The notes under the pieces are model-generated. The model saw only the letters and a list, made by a program, of their open reading frames with translations, had not been told where the DNA came from and ran no database searches. From Lycium barbarum (Eukaryota; Streptophyta; Magnoliopsida; Solanales; Solanaceae), in assembly GCF_019175385.1 (NCBI RefSeq), contig NC_083341.1:61351800-61415799 (forward strand): a stretch of 64,000 nucleotides of DNA. Direction: 5' to 3'. The stretch's first letter is position 1; the number at the start of each line of letters is the position of its first letter. Shown here in pieces: positions 59,550 through 64,000 of the stretch. Position numbers and translations under genes: made by a program.

Positions 59550-61084
59550 AATATTGTACTGAGTATGTAAGGCATAAACAATAATGATATATCAATGAAA
59601 TACGGACACATCGAATGAAGAGTCATCTGTAACTGACTGTCACTTAAAACTGAAATAATGCATGCTAGCTTACTTCATAATCATCATCATATCGTGTATG
59701 CATATATGTATAAGTTGCCCGTCCATATAGGTACGGTGTGATAATCATTAGCCTGCGTCCAGGCCTCCAGCGTCCGGGGTATCATCTCATGCCGCCCACT
59801 AGTGGTGTCTGCCCATGCCATCTAGACATGGTGTATATGCTGCCCGCTATAGCAGTGTCTGCCCGGCCATGTAGGCGCGGTGTGATATCATCATGTACAT
59901 TTCATAGACTTATCATATTCTCATCATACTATTATCATAATGCATGACTGGAAACTTAAGACAATTATACTCTATCGGGGTGACATAAGGTCGTGAACCC
60001 CCGGTTCCGTTATGGAGCATTCATAAGCATTCTGCCTCACCTTGAAGGAATTAGCATATAAGGTGAGTGTATACAATGAACAACATCAATGGATTATAAT
60101 AAGAATCATTAGCTTTGTAGAAACATAATATCATGGGCCTTAGACTCTTTAGACTTAGACTCATCATTATCATACTCATAACATATCTCTTATCTCATCT
60201 CATATGAAGCTCTTTACTAAGATTGACTCATAGTTTTTGGTCGTAGGAAAGTCATGAACAGATAAAGAATATCATGTCATATGAATCATGCCTTAGAAAG
60301 AAGGGACTAGCCTTACTTACCTTTTCGATTAGCTACTCTATCACTTGAACGTTCCTCTCCAATATTCACGTTTCTACCTTCAAGAGAGTTCATACTCATA
60401 TTAGATGATCAATAACATAAGCTTGTTTGAACTAAGGCTATAGAAAATTGAGCAGCATCTCCTTTGGTTTTACTACTTTCTCCATATCATTTATCAACTC
60501 CAAAACGTCAATAATAACATTCATAATTTCATCATCAATGACTTTAGTCAAATTCATCATTATCCAATCCCCACAATTTCCTCTCAAGGTCACCCATAAT
60601 GATAATCATAATACAACGTTACATTCATTCTCATCTAATGTTTCACTTATACTCTTAACATCATTCATAACGTAATTACAATCATAATCATATCAATATT
60701 CATGATTCATTCCAAACTACTACTCAAAAATAACACTATTCCCACTTTCATGACCCATTTCCTATACCCTTCCACAATCCAAGTGTTTCAACTTTTCAAC
60801 ACCTTAAATAACATGTAAATACCATAAAACTTACCTTTGATAGTCTGGGAATGAACTCTAAGTGGAAATACTTCACTTGAGCAAAACCCTAGTTCCACTT
60901 CCCATGGAATTTCTTGACTTGGATGAACTTTTATGTGTTTCTCACACTTAGTTTTGTTTATTTGATGAAGTTGATCATCAATTTCTCATGAGTTCTTGTA
61001 TATGACGTGTGTGGAAGTTTCTAGAGAAGTCTTGAGTTGTGGAGAATGAAAATAATGGACTAGGGTGCTCTTTTTATAAATTAA

Positions 61085-61400
61085 AAAATCTGTCCCGACG
61101 AAATTATTCGGACGCTTATACGGTCCGTATAAATTTATACGGTCCGTATAAGTGACCGTGAAACTGCTTCCGCAACCATCCCTTTCTGTGTCAATTTGAC
61201 GGCACATTATACGGTCCATATAAATTTATACGGTCTGTATAAGTGATCGTGAAATCACCCCGTCAACTTCTCGCTTCTGTGTTTATTATACGGTCCATAT
61301 AATTTTATATGGTCCGAATAAGTGACCGTAAAATCCCATCAGTGAGGGACTTCACTGTGACGATTCTGCAGTCCATTATACGGACCGTATAATCGGCCGT
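61085..61400. repeat. TTATACGGTCCGTATAA dyad array in LTR E
   Basis: About seven copies of a 15-17 base dyad with core ACGGTCCGT, several in back-to-back pairs separated by AATT, are spread over 300 bases in the U3 part of the LTR. Confidence 0.85.
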
Positions 61401-61619
61401 AGAACCCACCTTTTCTCCGATCTTGTTCTCGTCACTTCATTTGATCTCCAATCCTTATGGAACCTTCTTGACACTTGTTTAACACCTCAATAACGATCTA
61501 AGGCCTACAATAAAATTTCCTCACAGGGCTACAACACAATAGCAATATAAGTGGGCCACACATGACCCATATGCATAAAAAGAAAGCATACATACCTTAT
61601 AATCTTGATGTTTCATCGT

Positions 61620-63998
61620 GGATCTCTTCTAGGGGCTGAAATAAGTGCGGGTATTTGGATTTCATACTCTCTTCCACTTCCCAAGTCATTTCTTCTCGGT
61701 TTTAATTTCGCCATAAGACTTTAACTGAGGTCACATCCTTATTTCGAAGTTTCTGTACTTGTCTGTCTAATATAGCAATGGGCACTTCTTCATATGCTAG
61801 CTTTTCTGTCACTTGAACATCATCTATTGGGACAATTCTCTTAGGATCTCCAACACACTTGGGGAGCATTAAAACATGGAAAACTGGATGGACCAATTTA
61901 AGTTTTGGAGGTAAGTCCAATTCATAAGCTACTTAAACCACCTTGCGAATAATCTTATAGGGTCCAATGTATCGAGGACTCAACTTTCCTTTCTTGCCAA
62001 ACCTCATCACACCTTTCATTGGTGACACCTTTAATAATACCCAATCATCAACTTGAAATTCTAAGCCTCGCCGGAAATTGTCCGCATCAATAATCGATCT
62101 CGGATCGCCTTGACTTTTTCTACTGCTTGTTGAATTAACTCAGGGCCTATTAGCTGTACTTCTCTTATTTCAAACCATCCAATTGGGGATCTGCACTTCC
62201 TTCCATATAGAGCTTCATACGGAGTCATTTGAAGACTAGAATGGTAGCTATTGTTGTATGCAAACTCGATTAGAGGTAAGTGGTCATTCCAACTACCACC
62301 GAAATCTAGAACACATGCTATTAGCATATCTTCCAAGGTCTAAATGGTACGTTCGGCTTGCCCATCAGTCTGCGGATGAAATGTCGTGCTAAGCTTCAAT
62401 TGAGTACCTAGACCTTCTTGGAAGGATTTCCAGAACTTGGCTATAAATTGCGCTCCTCTATCTGTAATAATGGATATCGGAATACCATGGAATCGCACAA
62501 CTTCTTTGAGATACAACCTTGCATAATCTTCAGCCGAGTATGTGATTCTGACTGGAAGAAAATGAGCTGCTTTCGTCAATCTATCCACAATCACCTATAT
62601 AGAACCATACCTGCCTCGGGAACGGGGTAACCCCACAATAAAATCCATGTTGATCACTTCCCATTTCCAGGTAGGGATTTCCATTGCTTGCAATAATCCT
62701 CCTAGCTTTTGATGTTCGATTTTCACTTGCTGGCAATTTGGATATTGAGCTACAAATTCTGCTATGTCTCTCTTCATCCCATCACACCAATATATCAACT
62801 TAATATCATGATATATCTTCGTTGCACCTGGGTGAATAGAATACCGAGAATAATGAGCTTCTTCTAGAATTCGACGGTGCAATTCTGCAACATTCGGAAC
62901 ACATAGCCTGCCTCGGTATCTAAGAATTTCATCCATCGAAGTTTTAAATGGAGACTTCTCCTTTTCATGAAGTGTGTCTCTATACTGGATCAACTGAGGA
63001 TCTTCATACTGACGCTCTTTCACTTCCACATTCAGGGACGAAACCGTGGGATCATTAATACCAATTCCTGCACTACCTGAATTAATTAGACGTACTCCAA
63101 GATTAGCTAGTTGGTGGAGCTCATTAATTAATTCTTTCTTTTCCGGAGGGACTTCACATAGGCTGCCCATTGATCGGCGGCTAAGCGCTTCAGCTACTAC
63201 ATTTGCCTTTCCGGGGTGGTATTAAATACTCACATCATAATCTTTTAATAATTCTAACCACTGCCTCTGCCGCAGATTTAATTCCTTCTGTTTGAAAATG
63301 TATTGAAGACTCTTGTGATCTGTATAAATATCGACGTGTACCCAATACAAGTAGTGTCTCCACATCTTTAATGCATGGATAATTGCAGCCAATTTGAGAT
63401 CATGAGTTGGGTAGTTCTTTCCATGTTTCCGCAGTTGCCTCGAAGCATAAGCGATGACTCTACCGTGCTGCATTAACACATATCCTAACCCAACACCGGA
63501 AGCATCACAATATATAACATAGCCATCTGGCCCTTCTGGGAGCGTCTAGACTGGGGCTGAGGTTAATCTATCCTTGAACTCTTGGAAACTGCATTCACAA
63601 GCATCATTCCACTGAAACTTAGCTGACTTCTGGGTTAGCTTTGTCAATGGGGCTGAAATAGAGGAAAATCCCTCTACGAACCTTCTATAGTACCCTGCCA
63701 ATCCCAGAAAACTACGGACTTCTGTAGGTGTCGTAGGCCTTGGCAAAGTCTTCACAGCTTCGATTTTATGAGTATCAACTCGAATGCCATCATCCGAAAT
63801 AACATGGCCCAAGAATGTCACGGAATTCAGCCAAAACTCGCACTTTAAAAATTTTGCATACAATTCTCGAGCTCGAAGAATTCCAAGAACAATGCGTAAA
63901 TGATCTGCATGTTCTGCTTTTGTGAGAGAGTATACTAGAATATCGTCAATGAATACTATTACGAATAAATCCAAGACAGGCGTGAATACATTATTCAT
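61620..63998 (-). pseudogene. Pol of chromovirus E (reverse transcriptase to chromodomain), continues off window
   Basis: It enters at the window edge inside reverse transcriptase: [13 protein letters not shown] (about 63960), then [11 protein letters not shown] and [15 protein letters not shown]. RNase H has [24 protein letters not shown] and [14 protein letters not shown] (63500-63180). The integrase zinc region YSIHPGATKIYHD ends in CPNCQ-like YPNCQQ. The core keeps D, D, E in VDRLTKAAHF, ITDRGAQF and GQAERTI (62590-62340). Frame is constant from 63998 to 62061, with stops at about 63546 (TAG), 63222 (TAA), 62595 (TAG) and 62337 (TAG). A small deletion near 62075 then shifts the frame. The tail has VHPVFHVLMLPKCVGDP and the chromodomain-like EEVPIAILDRQVQKLRNKDV, then MTWEVEESMKSKYPHLF and a stop near 61622. 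Confidence 0.9.
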
Positions 63999-64000
63999 CA

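Larger units (their letters stand above)
59097..61536 (-). repeat. 3' LTR of chromovirus E (family C)
   Basis: It opens TGTCACGACC at 59097. The far end is placed at 61536, where the minus strand would start TGTTGTAGCCC, but this boundary is uncertain because no clear polypurine tract precedes it. Matches solo LTR C in inverted order. Five bases before the insertion, TGCCG (59092-59096), are the presumed target duplication; its partner is outside the window. Confidence 0.8.

Noticed and set aside
1..64000. A host gene or a defence/metabolic gene cluster
   Set aside because: I looked on both strands for frames outside transposon regions; none over about 60 codons has a recognisable non-transposon domain, and all long frames fall inside identified elements.

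Overview
The window looks like pericentromeric or otherwise heterochromatic DNA of a flowering plant, most likely Solanaceae. The reasons are long LTRs opening TGTTATATCCC or TGTTACACC and closing GGGTCGTGACA, Tekay-type chromovirus pol, copia pol, an L1-type LINE, a CACTA end and a tRNA-derived SINE-like piece. I see no host protein-coding gene, rRNA, tRNA gene or CRISPR array. Essentially every readable reading frame is a broken retrotransposon gene.

Layout. 1-2854: the end of a CACTA DNA transposon (minus), with an AT-rich higher-order tandem array inside it. 2983-3240: a scrap of copia RNase H. 3937-16142: a decayed copia element (plus), cut in two by a 9.2-kb non-coding LTR element (LARD, 5770-14992). 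16143-22438: AT-rich DNA with a minisatellite, into which a LINE (16851-about 21720, minus) has landed, then a SINE-like piece. 22439-24612: a truncated copia element (minus). 24613-28293: a Tat/Ogre-like or LARD remnant with a decayed coiled-coil ORF. 28294-29357: the 5' end of another copia element with a readable gag. 29358-51294: a LARD-type element (family D) whose LTR holds a solo LTR (family C), which holds a chromovirus (B, 32121-47363), whose own 5' LTR holds a solo LTR, which holds another solo LTR. Four of these junctions carry 5-bp target duplications, three perfect and one with a single mismatch. 51295-64000: a copia scrap, then an autonomous family-D chromovirus (51686-57393), broken by a family-C chromovirus (from 57394), broken in its gag by another family-C chromovirus (from 59097) that runs off the window.

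How the parts relate. The gag-pol elements (B, D2, C', E) supply reverse transcriptase, RNase H and integrase. The LARD elements (A and D) share the LTRs of the autonomous D2 and were presumably moved by it. The integrases of D2 and E carry a C-terminal chromodomain-like region, which in this lineage steers insertion into heterochromatin and fits the dense nesting. B has lost that region to a deletion.

The best leads are these: a two-hairpin module in the R/U5 part of several LTR families, with base changes that keep pairing; arrays of short dyads (core ACGGNCCGT) in the U3 of otherwise unlike elements; a 4.7-kb gag-pol frame with no frameshift and eight stops, seven of them TAG where relatives have Gln; and a nest up to eight insertions deep whose order can be read from the sequence.
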